Source of the DNA: J089 sp964535735
GTDB taxonomy: Bacteria; Fidelibacterota; Marinisomatia; Marinisomatales; J089
Direction of reading: 5' to 3'
NCBI GenBank assembly: GCA_964535735.1
Contig: CAZHTM010000007.1
Span: forward strand, 1-64,000
DNA length: 64,000 nucleotides
The notes beneath the pieces were generated by a model. It searched no databases and was not told the origin of the DNA. It was given only the letters and a program-made list of their open reading frames with translations. The position numbers and the translations under genes are program-made. Shown here in pieces: positions 52,246 through 62,146 of the stretch (position 1 is its first letter; every line of letters begins with the position of its first letter).

Positions 52246-53735
52246 TACCCTTCCGCCAGAACCTGCTCGCGGGATTTTTTGAATTTCAGGATAGCCCGAT
52301 AGACGGCATCCGCGATTTCTTGGCGGTACGTTGGTGATTTTAACTGTTTCTCCTCGATCGGGTTGGACAGAAAACCCACTTCCACCAATACATTGGGCAT
52401 GCTGGCGCCAATGAGCACATAAAACCCGGCCTGTTTCACCCCACGGTTAGGGCTTTTTAGTTGCTTATCCAATTCGGTTTGAATATCAGCAGCCAGGGCT
52501 TCACTCTCTTTCATAAACATACTCTGAGCCATGGTGGCCATAATCAAATTTTCTCCGGTTAACTCCTTATACTGATCCCGACGATCACCTTCTAATTTGA
52601 TTACAGCATTTTCCCGGGAAGACACTTCAATCGCATCTTGTGTTTTCCCTGGCCGGAGAAGGTAGGTTTCAAAGCCCTTAATGTTCCGGTTACGCGAGGC
52701 ATTGGCGTGGACGCTCACAAAAATTTTTCCGTTATTTTCATTGGCAATCTTGGTCCGCTCATAGAGGGGGATAAACACGTCTTCTTCCCGGGTGTAAATC
52801 ACCTTGATCCTGGAATTTTTTTCCAGCTTCCGTCCAATGCGTTTAACTATATCCAGAACAATATCTTTTTCTTTGGTACCGTAATACCCTTTCGTCCCTC
52901 CGTCTTTACCTCCGTGTCCCGCATCTAAAACCACTGTATCCAGGCGCCACCGATCTTTGACATCCTTAATCCGGGCCGCGCTCTTAGACAGGGGCGTTCT
53001 TAATGTGACTACTAACTCATGGGGTTCAGTGCTTTGATAGAATTCATGTCCTTCCACCTTGCCCCTTAGCTGAAAAGCGAGCTGGGCTGATTCTTGAAGC
53101 TGGTCCACCGTTATTTTCCGTATCACACCCCGCGTTTCCGCTCGGAGTACCTCCGCGGTGTCCACTAATCCTTTGCGAATAGTGATATAGAACCAGCCGT
53201 TATCATTGACGAAGGTGCTGATATCTTCATTATTAAAGCGTTCTCGGGTCCCCAATCGTAAAATCGTACCGTTGGCCTTTTCGTCCACTCTCAAACTGGT
53301 AATGTTGAATTCCACCACATCAATATCTAAAAGTTTAGAAACCGGATCCCAGGCTAAACCAGGCATGACCACCGATTTTATCAGCTTAAAAAATGGGGTG
53401 GCAGGGACATAAATATCTTTGCCTTTTTTCTTGGCCTGAACAGGGAGTTGATACACTTTTTCATCCACCAAAATAAAACTGGTTTCGGCGGAGATTTTTA
53501 TTCGGTGATCATTGAGGTAAAGAACAATTTTTTCCTGCTTTTCATTAATGTAGGAATGGGCATCAAGCACTCGCTCCAGGTCCAGGATCGAAATATAGGT
53601 TCCGGGAGTATTATCCAGCGATTTTAAAATGTCCCGGCTTTGGTCAGAACGGTTCAACACCCGGACCGTGCTGCCAAGCAGGATTGTGCTGCAAATTCCC
53701 AGCAATACAAGGGGGATAACTATTCGTCGAAACAT
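52245..53735 (-). CDS. N-acetylmuramoyl-L-alanine amidase (Amidase_3) with AMIN-like N-terminus
   Basis: A 496-residue exported cell-wall hydrolase. A signal or anchor helix (residues 5-24) leads to a region with copper-amine-oxidase-like and AMIN-like beta strands (about 28-260). The catalytic domain starts at VVLDAGHGGKDGG with the zinc His. It continues with KEKDIVLDIVKRIGRKLE (Glu ligand), IFVSVHANAS (His ligand) and VLVEVGFLSNPIEEKQL (catalytic Glu). It cuts stem peptides from glycan strands during cell separation. It is coupled to murI. Confidence 0.9.
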   Translation of the reverse strand: MFRRIVIPLVLLGICSTILLGSTVRVLNRSDQSRDILKSLDNTPGTYISILDLERVLDAHSYINEKQEKIVLYLNDHRIKISAETSFILVDEKVYQLPVQAKKKGKDIYVPATPFFKLIKSVVMPGLAWDPVSKLLDIDVVEFNITSLRVDEKANGTILRLGTRERFNNEDISTFVNDNGWFYITIRKGLVDTAEVLRAETRGVIRKITVDQLQESAQLAFQLRGKVEGHEFYQSTEPHELVVTLRTPLSKSAARIKDVKDRWRLDTVVLDAGHGGKDGGTKGYYGTKEKDIVLDIVKRIGRKLEKNSRIKVIYTREEDVFIPLYERTKIANENNGKIFVSVHANASRNRNIKGFETYLLRPGKTQDAIEVSSRENAVIKLEGDRRDQYKELTGENLIMATMAQSMFMKESEALAADIQTELDKQLKSPNRGVKQAGFYVLIGASMPNVLVEVGFLSNPIEEKQLKSPTYRQEIADAVYRAILKFKKSREQVLAEG

Positions 53736-53779
53736 AAGCCCAAATTTATTTGCCCGCGCTTCCCGATTCCAACGAGAAC

Positions 53780-55489
53780 CTAAAATAAAAGATCCATGAT
53801 TAAAGCGCCTTCTAATTGAGGCGTATTGGCACTGAAATTCTCAGTTTTAATCCACGCTATACGGAATCCAAATCGAGTTCCCGTGTTCCATTGGTGCATA
53901 AGGCGACCTTCCAGACCAACTCCACTCCGTGACCAGGACCGGGTTCCCATTTCGTAGGGAAGGTTCAATTTCCAGAAATACACGCGCGTTGAAGGATTGT
54001 TCACTTCGGCAATTGTACTTTCCAGGGTCCATTCATTTGTTTGTGTTAAATAATCCATTTGCCACTTTATCCCTTGTCCCCGGGATCGTTTACCACCTTG
54101 AATGATCTGGGTTTCGTTTATTTGAATTCGGGTTTTGAAGTGGGAACCAACCGGCCGTTCAACCCAAAATTTCAGTCGTTGTTGCTCGAAAGTAATCGGC
54201 AGCGGTATCAAAGTAAACTCCGGTTCCGAATACAAAGGACGGTGATTCCAGTCCAATTGAAGTCGCCAACTCCACATGCGGTTGGACATCCACACCCGAA
54301 GTCCTTGATCCACTGACATTTCCGACGCAGGAATTTCCGGGCGGAAAGCATCCAGAAACAGTTCAAGTTTCAAAATAAAACGAGTCACTCGAATTCCCTG
54401 GTATATACCCATTTCTCCGGATTTCAGCGAATTAATCTGTCGGGGAGGATTGGCCTGAAGCGGTTGAAATCCTGGGGTATAATATCGGACTGACCACAAA
54501 ACCCCAATTCCGGGTTGCCGTATTTGAATCGCCAAAAATTCGGCCATGTTCCCGAAACGATCCCTGGCCACCTCTCCGGTTCCACCACCCCAAGACAGGC
54601 GAGCTTGTCCAAACACTGAACCTTCCCACCCCAAATTTTCACTATCGACTATTCGAAAAGCTCCACCCCAGTTCCTGGCCTTTGATGGAGCTGCCCATGC
54701 CGCCAGTATAGACGATTGTCCTGCATTTCCCCAGTCTACGGCAGCTAACCATCGACTTCCTTCTGTTTCCCTGGTACATCCTCCTCCGGATATCCGACCG
54801 TCCTCTATCGCCGATCGATGGGACCGGAGTGAAAAATTCCAGCGTTGGAATGTGGAAATGGACTCCAAACCAATTCGCGTAGGAAAGCTTCCAGCGCTGA
54901 ATAATCCCGACCCCAATCGCACCTGCAGATCCCCCAACCAAAAATCCCAGTTTTGGTGTTGAACGGTCAGGGATCGACGTGCGCGGCTGGGAACCTTCAA
55001 CGCTCCGGCGCTTCGGTCCATCACCACATCCAGATTCACCCGATCGCTGAGCTGGACAGCGCTTCGCCAGCGATACAGGTCCGATTTCCCCAGGCGTTGG
55101 CTTTGGACGATTCGGCCGTTAATATTGTAACTTTGGGATTGGGCTGCCCATATTTTCAAAAACGCTCTCAATTCCGGAGACAGGTTGTTTTGATTCACTT
55201 GCGTTATCGACACTGGCAGGGATAAGGATTCCAGATAAGTGCGATCTTGAGCCGTAACCCATCCAACCTCGCTTAACAGTTCCAATGACATTTTATCCAG
55301 AACCGGTGGGGCCCGAAGCACATCTTCCAGAGCAAATAAATCTTCCTCTTCCAGAGTGGTCGCCGAAGCTGTGCTCCACTCCTGAAGGAGTTGACTAAGG
55401 GTTTGCCCTGAACCGATCCCAACCCAAAGGAAGCACCAAACCAATATCGGTAGTAATTCGGGCCAGGTCCGTACAATAATCGACCGCAT
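53780..55489 (-). CDS. Exported protein with helix-hairpin-helix-like N-terminus and putative beta-barrel
   Basis: A 569-residue protein. The hydrophobic N-terminus (MRSIIVRTWPELLPILVWCF, ending GSGQ) looks like a signal peptide. The next segment (EEDLFALEDVLRAPPVLDKM, then SLELLSEVGWVTAQDRTYLE) resembles the degenerate ComEA-like helix-hairpin-helix start of a large outer-membrane family in Bacteroidota. The rest is rich in alternating strands and aromatic residues, suggesting a barrel, and ends in LLF. The ATG at 55489 overlaps the previous gene by 95 bases; a TTG at 55444 would overlap by 50. The pair with the gene at 55395 is probably functional. The role is unknown. Confidence 0.6.
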   Translation of the reverse strand: MRSIIVRTWPELLPILVWCFLWVGIGSGQTLSQLLQEWSTASATTLEEEDLFALEDVLRAPPVLDKMSLELLSEVGWVTAQDRTYLESLSLPVSITQVNQNNLSPELRAFLKIWAAQSQSYNINGRIVQSQRLGKSDLYRWRSAVQLSDRVNLDVVMDRSAGALKVPSRARRSLTVQHQNWDFWLGDLQVRLGSGLFSAGSFPTRIGLESISTFQRWNFSLRSHRSAIEDGRISGGGCTRETEGSRWLAAVDWGNAGQSSILAAWAAPSKARNWGGAFRIVDSENLGWEGSVFGQARLSWGGGTGEVARDRFGNMAEFLAIQIRQPGIGVLWSVRYYTPGFQPLQANPPRQINSLKSGEMGIYQGIRVTRFILKLELFLDAFRPEIPASEMSVDQGLRVWMSNRMWSWRLQLDWNHRPLYSEPEFTLIPLPITFEQQRLKFWVERPVGSHFKTRIQINETQIIQGGKRSRGQGIKWQMDYLTQTNEWTLESTIAEVNNPSTRVYFWKLNLPYEMGTRSWSRSGVGLEGRLMHQWNTGTRFGFRIAWIKTENFSANTPQLEGALIMDLLF

Positions 55490-56234
55490 AGTCAATGTGT
55501 AGTCCTCGATAAAGCAGAGCAAAACCTCCAGCGATGCGGGTAGGTCGCTGATTGGCTCCTATTCGGATTTTTAAGAATGATGTAGGCCTGTATTCCACGC
55601 CAAATTTGAGACTGCCTGGATAATCCAAATCCTGCTCCCATTCTAATCCCAAATCCAATTTCAATAATTGCAATCGAAATCCGGTGGTCACCACTTCCGG
55701 AATAGACGGATGAACATTAAGTCGAGCTCCGGTCATATTCTGAATAATCACGCCCCAAAGGAGCCCCGGTTGAAGCTCTCCATGAAGGGCAGCTGTCCAA
55801 CCCAACGCAGTGCTGTGTCCATAGTTTTGGATTCGGAGACTGTAAAGCGTAGCCGTTAGTCCGCCAGCTACTGTCGCGCTGAGTCGCCGTCCCACAGCCA
55901 GATTCACTTTCCGCTCCTGGTAATCCCGACGCCCAAATTGGTGAACGGACCCCGCCAAGCCCCAACCGGCCATTCGACTCTGAATCCCAAATTGAGTGGC
56001 TTTCAGTAACTTTATCTGGTACGGACGCGCCCAGGCCATCTCCACCTGGGGAGGAAAGGCCAAACCCAATGCGGCGGGATCGTGAGTGATTGAGAGGGGC
56101 GTGGGTGCGCTTTGAAGCATTAAACACCCTTGCGCGCGACTTCCCGGGGAAAGGAATTCCCATTCAAATGCGCCAAAGGCCGGGCTCAAAATCAAAAGAC
56201 TTATAATAATTTCTTTTAAACAGGATGAATTCAC
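55395..56234 (-). CDS. Outer-membrane beta-barrel protein, PorV/FadL-like short form
   Basis: A 279-residue protein with a signal peptide (cleavage near AFGAF). The mature start has GSRAQGCLMLQSAP and SITHDPAALGLAFPPQVEMA, a diverged form of the 'xxNPAGL' motif of PorV/UPF0164-like barrels. Many amphipathic strands follow (VNLAVGRRLSATVAGGLTAT, FLKIRIGANQRPTRIAGGFA, HIDYAVDY). It overlaps the following putative barrel gene, so the two are expressed together. Ligand unknown. Confidence 0.65.
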   Translation of the reverse strand: MNSSCLKEIIISLLILSPAFGAFEWEFLSPGSRAQGCLMLQSAPTPLSITHDPAALGLAFPPQVEMAWARPYQIKLLKATQFGIQSRMAGWGLAGSVHQFGRRDYQERKVNLAVGRRLSATVAGGLTATLYSLRIQNYGHSTALGWTAALHGELQPGLLWGVIIQNMTGARLNVHPSIPEVVTTGFRLQLLKLDLGLEWEQDLDYPGSLKFGVEYRPTSFLKIRIGANQRPTRIAGGFALLYRGLHIDYAVDYCTDLARITTDIGLVLPLGWDRFRANP

Positions 56235-56353
56235 TCCTACACCCTAAAACAAACATTAAAAACACCGGCCTTTTAGAAGGAAACAGTACAGGTCAGAAGC
56301 GTCTAACGTCGTCCACCAGGCCGATGATTAAAACTACGACATTTGATATGAAA

Positions 56354-57472
56354 TCACACGAAAATTTGTCGAATTATCTTAGCGGCATTCGTATGGGGAT
56401 TATATACGGTTTCCAATAACTGTTGACGGGCCTGTATCTCTTTTGGTGGTACCGGAACCTGAAATCGGGATTTAATTAGTTTTTGCGCCTCCTCCGGAGA
56501 TGCAAATACCGAGCAGGCGTTTCTCAGTTCCGGGTCCGTGAGCATGGCATCATTCACCAAAACATGGCGACCCTGAAATAAGGCCTTCAATAATTTTAAC
56601 TTTAGCCCGGTGGCCTGAAATGTGGGAAGGATGTGGATTTGGGCGTCTTGAATCCATTGATCCATGGCCGCTACAGTCTCCGGTTCCACTAAACGCACAT
56701 GGGAATAATCCGCCGCTTCGCGCTTCAGGCGGAGGGAAGGACGGCGACCGGCAATTACCAGAGGAATATCCAGTGCTGAGAAAACCTCTGAAACCAGATA
56801 CCGAGCCGCCTGATCATTTTCTCCCACTGCCAGATTCCCATGGTAAAGGACGTAAGTCCCGACTCCTTTCGGGATATGGACTTCAGTCATGGATTGAAAC
56901 ACGGGCAAATAAGTAACAGCCGAAAATTGTTTCTGGAAATAACGCGTATCGGCCTGGGATAACGGGAACAATCCCTGGGCTCGACTTAAGATTGCTTCAT
57001 AGGCCTCCAGTTTTTGCGCTTCTCTACGAAGATAAAACCGTTGAAACGGAGATGGAGAAACATCCGCCAAAGACCGATAGTAATGGTGCTCTACATTGTG
57101 GGTTCTCACAAAACGGGGATAATCTTTCAACTCTGTCGCTTCCAGGATTGCGCCCCCGTGAAGGCCCTCTACCCAAATGGGGTCATTCCTTTGACTCAGG
57201 GCTTTCACCAGATCCGGATCATCTCGCGTGGCGACGATAAACGGCCGGGAATCCAGAAATTTCAGGGGACTCCTACGCCGGGGATAATACTTTACCGAGG
57301 CACAGAGCGCTTCCAATCGGGGAGATGGACCCCGCCCATAATCGAAACAGTGAAAATGCACCTCCACACCTGCATCTACCAGCGCTTTAATCTTATAATA
57401 AACATCTATCGCGCCTCCATAATCTGGCGGGTCCGGTACATCAAAGGCGACGAGCTGCAATGCTTTAGTCAT
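56354..57472 (-). CDS. Glycosyltransferase, GT4-like
   Basis: A 372-residue cytoplasmic GT-B-fold protein. The N-terminal domain starts LQLVAFDVPDPPDYGGAID, typical of acceptor-side Rossmann folds. RTHNVEHHYYRSLA and YVLYHGNLAVGENDQAARYL match hinge and donor-domain starts. The C-terminal domain has PLVIAGRRPS and TGLKLKLLKALFQGRHVLVN, where the usual E-x7-E is weak (Lys-rich), so donor binding may differ. It is coupled by an eight-base overlap to the next glycosyltransferase gene. It probably builds surface polysaccharide. Confidence 0.75.
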   Translation of the reverse strand: MTKALQLVAFDVPDPPDYGGAIDVYYKIKALVDAGVEVHFHCFDYGRGPSPRLEALCASVKYYPRRRSPLKFLDSRPFIVATRDDPDLVKALSQRNDPIWVEGLHGGAILEATELKDYPRFVRTHNVEHHYYRSLADVSPSPFQRFYLRREAQKLEAYEAILSRAQGLFPLSQADTRYFQKQFSAVTYLPVFQSMTEVHIPKGVGTYVLYHGNLAVGENDQAARYLVSEVFSALDIPLVIAGRRPSLRLKREAADYSHVRLVEPETVAAMDQWIQDAQIHILPTFQATGLKLKLLKALFQGRHVLVNDAMLTDPELRNACSVFASPEEAQKLIKSRFQVPVPPKEIQARQQLLETVYNPHTNAAKIIRQIFV

Positions 57473-58556
57473 GCCACCCCAGTTCGTCGTAATAAGTATA
57501 TAACTGCCGGGATGTGGCCTCCAAGCCGTGGACTTTGACCACCCACTCCCGGGATTTTTCTTTCATAACGCGGAGACGATCCCGATCTTTCACCAAGGCT
57601 GACAGACGATCGTAGAGCGTTTCGGCGGTCACATTGATGAAAGGATGATTCTCAAGAAAATCTTCATATTCCGGAACCAATTCTGTGACGCAACAGAGTC
57701 CTAACGCCATGGCCTCCACTGAATTCATACCATAGCCCCAGCCGCCTCGGTTATACACCTGATCCACCAGGATATCACAGCTTCGTTTCAGTTCCAGAAC
57801 CTCTTCATACGGCTGATTCTCAATCAGTACAAATTCCACGCCCGGAATGTCCCGGGCTACGGCTTCGCAGGCGGGAATAATCACTTCACTTCCCTTATAA
57901 AACCGATTGGTGGGACTGTGACATATGCGGATGGGATCGCCAACCTCCACCCTTGGCGTAAGGCGTTCTGTATCTACAGGTAGAAAGAGATATTTCAAAT
58001 TGGGATGTTTGGGTAAGAGATCCAGTTCGCTGGTAAGATTCAGTCGACTTACAGCATCCACCTCCGGAAAAACGCCCCGGGTTCGCAAATCCTGACCGTG
58101 ATAGGTACAGGCAATCCCTTTACCGAGGTTGGCCATTTCCTGGGCAAAACGACCATCCCGATAAAAATCCATCCCCCACTCAAAATGATAGATGTCATAA
58201 TCTCGCAATCCGTGGGCATCAATAAAGGGTTCTATCGTCCGGGACCATAGCCAGTCCCGACCTTTGAAGTACCATGCTTCCAATGGATTAGAGGGCGACC
58301 ATACGGGCGGATATCCGGGCTTTTCCTGATAGTCGCCAGCTCCACCTCGAAAATGGCGGTAATACCAATGGCGACTCCGAAGATACCAGTCACTTGTTGA
58401 CACCAGTGGAAGGTTTAGACAATAGCCATTATCAAGCCGGTTGCGAGTGGGGTACAGCGTGAAGAACTCGCAGATATTTCCGCGCTGCTCATGGGCTTTT
58501 TTCCAAAGGGTGAGAGAACCTACTGTATTTTCCGGTGCGATATAGGCTATTTTCAC
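57465..58556 (-). CDS. Glycosyltransferase, GT-B fold (GT4-like)
   Basis: A 363-residue protein. The N-terminal half has MKIAYIAPENTVGSLTLWKK and YDIYHFEWGMDFYRDGRFAQ. The second half has IRICHSPTNRFYKGSEVIIP and the donor-site region YGMNSVEAMALGLCCVTELV, which contains only one of the usual two Glu in its E-x7-E motif. It starts with GTG at 58556, with no clear Shine-Dalgarno. It overlaps the downstream glycosyltransferase by eight bases and is divergent from the third one at 58669. Substrates are unknown. Confidence 0.75.
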   Translation of the reverse strand: MKIAYIAPENTVGSLTLWKKAHEQRGNICEFFTLYPTRNRLDNGYCLNLPLVSTSDWYLRSRHWYYRHFRGGAGDYQEKPGYPPVWSPSNPLEAWYFKGRDWLWSRTIEPFIDAHGLRDYDIYHFEWGMDFYRDGRFAQEMANLGKGIACTYHGQDLRTRGVFPEVDAVSRLNLTSELDLLPKHPNLKYLFLPVDTERLTPRVEVGDPIRICHSPTNRFYKGSEVIIPACEAVARDIPGVEFVLIENQPYEEVLELKRSCDILVDQVYNRGGWGYGMNSVEAMALGLCCVTELVPEYEDFLENHPFINVTAETLYDRLSALVKDRDRLRVMKEKSREWVVKVHGLEATSRQLYTYYDELGWHD

Positions 58557-58668
58557 GACGCGATGCAGTTACGATTTAGGGATTCTACACCATTTGGTGC
58601 GGAGCAAGGTGATTCTGGACCGGCAATAGACAAGAAACATGGATAAATTTAGGGAGACTTAAGAATCC

Positions 58669-59850
58669 ATGAAGCTGTTTATTGTTCCATCTTGGTATCC
58701 TTCCCCGCTCCACCCTGATGACGGCACGTTTTTCCGGGACCAGGCTCGTCTTCTGGCAGCGGCAGGAGTTCAGGTTGTGGTCATTTCTTCTTCGATCCGC
58801 TCCTTCCGGGAGTGGTCTTTGCGTCGGCAATTTGATAACCCTGAGAATCCTGAAAGAAGGGACGGAATCCTTGAGTACCGCCGGGAATCACTCAATCCTG
58901 GACCTAAACTCCCTCACGTTTTCTTTCGGACCTATCGTCGACGCCTCCATTCGCTATTTCAACAGGCTTTGAATGAACAGGGACGCCCTGATTGGGTCTG
59001 GATTCAATCTTCACTTTGGGCGGGCGCAGCCCTGGCTCCCTTGCTTGCCGAGCTTAATATTCCCTTCATTGTCGAAGAGCATCTCAAGGAATTTTTATTA
59101 CCTGGGGCCTTGACCAAATTTCAGAGAAAAAGGATTCAGCAAACATACCATTATGCCCACCGCATCGCAGGTCCTTCTCAGGCCCTGGTTGCAGCGCTCC
59201 TGTCCCAATTTACGCTTCCCCGCCACCAGGGATTGGTCCTCCCCAATCCGGTGGATTCCCGGACCTTTACCCTGCCAGAATCGCCGCCACCGATAACGCC
59301 TTTCACATGGATATCCGTTGGACTTCTCCGAAAAGAAAAGCGTTATGATCTGTTGTTGGTCGCTTTTTCAAGAGTAGTTCGGGAGTCCACGACTCCTCAG
59401 CGGCTGATTATAGTGGGCGACGGACCAGAGCGGCGTTCCGTTGAAACGATGCGACACGATTTAGGATTGGATAATGTCGTGGACATCACTGGTTATAAGG
59501 GTCCCTCCCAAGTAGCTCGTTACCTCAAAACGGGATCTGCGGCAGTCTGGGCCAGTGATGTGGAAACCTTTGGGGTGGCGATCGTGGAAGCGCTGGCCTG
59601 TGGTCTGCCTGTAGTGGCTACGCAATGCGGCGGACCGGGGGATTTCATTCACAAGGAGAATGGGATTCTCGTGGAACCGGGACAGGCTGAAGGTTTAGCA
59701 ACTGCCATGGTTGAGCTCCAATCCCGTATTACCGAGTTTGATCGCTCAGGTATTCGGAATTCTATCCTGGCTTATTGCGGAGAAGACGTTTTTGTTTCTT
59801 TAGTCCGAGATTTAGGAGCGGCCTTGGTGGACACTGATTTATCTTCTTGA
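58669..59850 (+). CDS. Glycosyltransferase family 4 protein
   Basis: A 393-residue GT-B enzyme. The N-terminus FIVPSWYPSPLHPDDGTFFR is a common GT4 start. The donor domain begins FTWISVGLLRKEKRYDLLLV and has GDGPERRSVETM, plus the E-x7-E motif in ETFGVAIVEALACGLPVVAT and GGPGDFI. AGGGAG lies before the ATG. Its 3' end overlaps the convergent sensor-kinase gene by 79 bases. It probably works with the two glycosyltransferases encoded just upstream on the other strand. Confidence 0.9.
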   Translation: MKLFIVPSWYPSPLHPDDGTFFRDQARLLAAAGVQVVVISSSIRSFREWSLRRQFDNPENPERRDGILEYRRESLNPGPKLPHVFFRTYRRRLHSLFQQALNEQGRPDWVWIQSSLWAGAALAPLLAELNIPFIVEEHLKEFLLPGALTKFQRKRIQQTYHYAHRIAGPSQALVAALLSQFTLPRHQGLVLPNPVDSRTFTLPESPPPITPFTWISVGLLRKEKRYDLLLVAFSRVVRESTTPQRLIIVGDGPERRSVETMRHDLGLDNVVDITGYKGPSQVARYLKTGSAAVWASDVETFGVAIVEALACGLPVVATQCGGPGDFIHKENGILVEPGQAEGLATAMVELQSRITEFDRSGIRNSILAYCGEDVFVSLVRDLGAALVDTDLSS

Positions 59851-62129
59851 GATTGTGAAGGACGCTTCGGCAAGTAACAATAAAAAATATTTCCGGTGGG
59901 TTTATTGGGCTTCACCCCCACGTCCGCGCCATGAGCAGAAGCAATTCGTTTCACAATTGCCAGCCCTAGTCCGCGTCCCCGTTTTTTTCCCTTTTCCAGC
60001 TGAACGCTGCGGGTAAATACAATCTCCCGTTGTTCCTCGGGGATGGTAACGCCATAATCACGAATCTCCAACCGAACCCAATCGTCATCTTCCCAAAGAG
60101 CCACATCAATTTTCTTACCTGAACTGGCATACTTAATAGCATTGCTGATAAAGTTTTTGGGGACTTCCGACAGAATGGGATTAATGTTAATGACAAGGGA
60201 TTCCGGGATTTTCAAATTGAGATTCATGTCTGCCCCTTTGAGCAACATGGTGAATTCATTACAAACTTCCCGAATCATTGCAGCCAAATCCACCGGTTCC
60301 CTGGTAATATCCTCACCCAGTGAAACTTTCGACAGGGTCGTAGCGTTTTTAATAACTTTTAACAGTGTTTCACTACTGTCGGAGATTAATTGTAAAAACT
60401 CATTATCCGGCTGTTCCGCCGTCATCATTTCCGTCATTCCCGCGATAACACCTGCAGGATTTTTCAAGTCATGGGTAATCACGTCCAATAACAATTCTTT
60501 CATGTTATTGGTTTGCTGTAATTCATGGGCCAGCTTACGGTATTTATTTTCAGACGCTATGATGGCATCCTCAGCTCGCTTATGTTGGATTGCATCCGCA
60601 ATTTGGTTAGACACAAATTCCAGCATTTCCACATCTTTACCGGAATACAGTCCTGGTGTATCGTAGCTTTGAACGACGATAACACCAATGACTTTCGACT
60701 CCAACCTCAATGGAACACCTAACCATTGTTCCGAGGCTGTACCAATTAATTCGATATCGCCATTGGCTACCATTTTATAAATACCGTCTTTATCCACCAG
60801 CAGAGATTTCCCGGTTCGGATAACATATTCGGTCAAACCCCTGCCTAAAGGTTTAGCGTCAGGACGTTCATCCACCTCATCCACAAAATAGGGGAATGAA
60901 AGCAGTCCCGTTTCGTGATCATAGAAAGCAATATAGAAATTGGTTGTATTGATCACACCCCCCAGAAGTTTGTGGATCATGGAGAATAGTTCTTCCAAAG
61001 ACATGGCAGCGCTGTCGGCTTCGGCGATTTGATAGAGAATACTGGTTCGCAAATTGATAGACAAGAGCGCGTTTTGCATTTCTTTCCGTTCGGTAATATC
61101 AATCGAATATTCGATAACCTTCTTAATGGTTCCATCATCCGAAATGATCGGAAAGCAGTGAACTTCCATATTCCTGGGGTTGTAAAAGGTGTCGTAATGG
61201 ATGTGTTCCACAACGGCTGGTTTCCGAGTTTCCAGAACCTGACTTATGGGACAGGGATGTTCATGTCCGGTGCAGGGGGTATCCCGATGGTGAGACACTT
61301 CGTAACAGGAAGTGAGAGGACCCGTGCTCAAATCTTTCCCGCGACTATTGGCTAAGGCAATGGAATAGTCATCCACGTTGATTACAAAGAAGGGATATGT
61401 CAGGGATTCAATTACGGACTCTAAAAATTCTTTTTGATGGCGAACTTCCTCTTCGGCCTGAATCCTTTCGGTGAGATTCTGGGCCACGTAAACCACGCCT
61501 TTTAATTCACTCCCGTCACTACGAAACGGTGCCGCACCGACCCATACCGTGATATGAGTCCCATCAGCACAAATATACTGACATTCACCATATCGTACTT
61601 GTTGACCCTCAATTACGCGAGCTGGTGATATCTCATCCTGATCACCCAGTTCTAAAACCACTGAAAGGGGTTTTCCTTCCAACTCACCAGGCTTATATCC
61701 CAGCAAACGTAGTGTAGCCGAATTTACTTGTCGGATTATGGGGGTTGAAGCCACATCCACCACCATTAATGATTCACCCATGGATTCCAGTATATTTTCG
61801 AGATTGGCCTTGGAAATGGTGGTTTGGATCAAATTACGAATTGTCTGCCACCCGTTATCCACGACCAAAAAAGTGTACACCGCACCTAAGAAAAAAATCA
61901 GTCCCGTAAATATCATCACCATGGTGGAATTTCCGGAAATGAAGGCCACCAGCGCTACCAGGTAACCCAACATAAATAAAACTGTTAACGCAATAAGTAC
62001 TCGCCAGCGCCGTTGGTATATTTTCCCATGGACCATGGATAAAAGAGACCGTGTGATTCGGACACTGACCGCCAATATGCCGAATCCTGCTAGGATAAGG
62101 ATTGCGCTCAGAATTTCAATACTATCCAA
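59772..62129 (-). CDS. Membrane sensor histidine kinase with two PAS domains and a GAF domain
   Basis: A 785-residue kinase. Three membrane helices (5-28, 45-66 and 72-93) are followed by PAS 1 (about 115-235; NSATLRLLGYKPGELEG) and PAS 2 (about 238-355). PAS 2 has the Cys/His-rich insertion CYEVSHHRDTPCTGHEHPCP, seen in a set of PAS kinases and possibly metal- or redox-binding. A GAF domain (about 370-515), a HisKA with H553 in THDLKNPAG, and a HATPase with a diverged G1 box (RDYGVTIP) and G2 GRGLGLAIV come next. The TTG at 62129 is the likely start. It probably signals with the receiver protein 17 bases upstream. The C-terminal tail is Ser/Lys-rich. Confidence 0.9.
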   Translation of the reverse strand: MDSIEILSAILILAGFGILAVSVRITRSLLSMVHGKIYQRRWRVLIALTVLFMLGYLVALVAFISGNSTMVMIFTGLIFFLGAVYTFLVVDNGWQTIRNLIQTTISKANLENILESMGESLMVVDVASTPIIRQVNSATLRLLGYKPGELEGKPLSVVLELGDQDEISPARVIEGQQVRYGECQYICADGTHITVWVGAAPFRSDGSELKGVVYVAQNLTERIQAEEEVRHQKEFLESVIESLTYPFFVINVDDYSIALANSRGKDLSTGPLTSCYEVSHHRDTPCTGHEHPCPISQVLETRKPAVVEHIHYDTFYNPRNMEVHCFPIISDDGTIKKVIEYSIDITERKEMQNALLSINLRTSILYQIAEADSAAMSLEELFSMIHKLLGGVINTTNFYIAFYDHETGLLSFPYFVDEVDERPDAKPLGRGLTEYVIRTGKSLLVDKDGIYKMVANGDIELIGTASEQWLGVPLRLESKVIGVIVVQSYDTPGLYSGKDVEMLEFVSNQIADAIQHKRAEDAIIASENKYRKLAHELQQTNNMKELLLDVITHDLKNPAGVIAGMTEMMTAEQPDNEFLQLISDSSETLLKVIKNATTLSKVSLGEDITREPVDLAAMIREVCNEFTMLLKGADMNLNLKIPESLVININPILSEVPKNFISNAIKYASSGKKIDVALWEDDDWVRLEIRDYGVTIPEEQREIVFTRSVQLEKGKKRGRGLGLAIVKRIASAHGADVGVKPNKPTGNIFYCYLPKRPSQSQEDKSVSTKAAPKSRTKETKTSSPQ

Positions 62130-62146
62130 TAGGCTTTTCTCTATAT

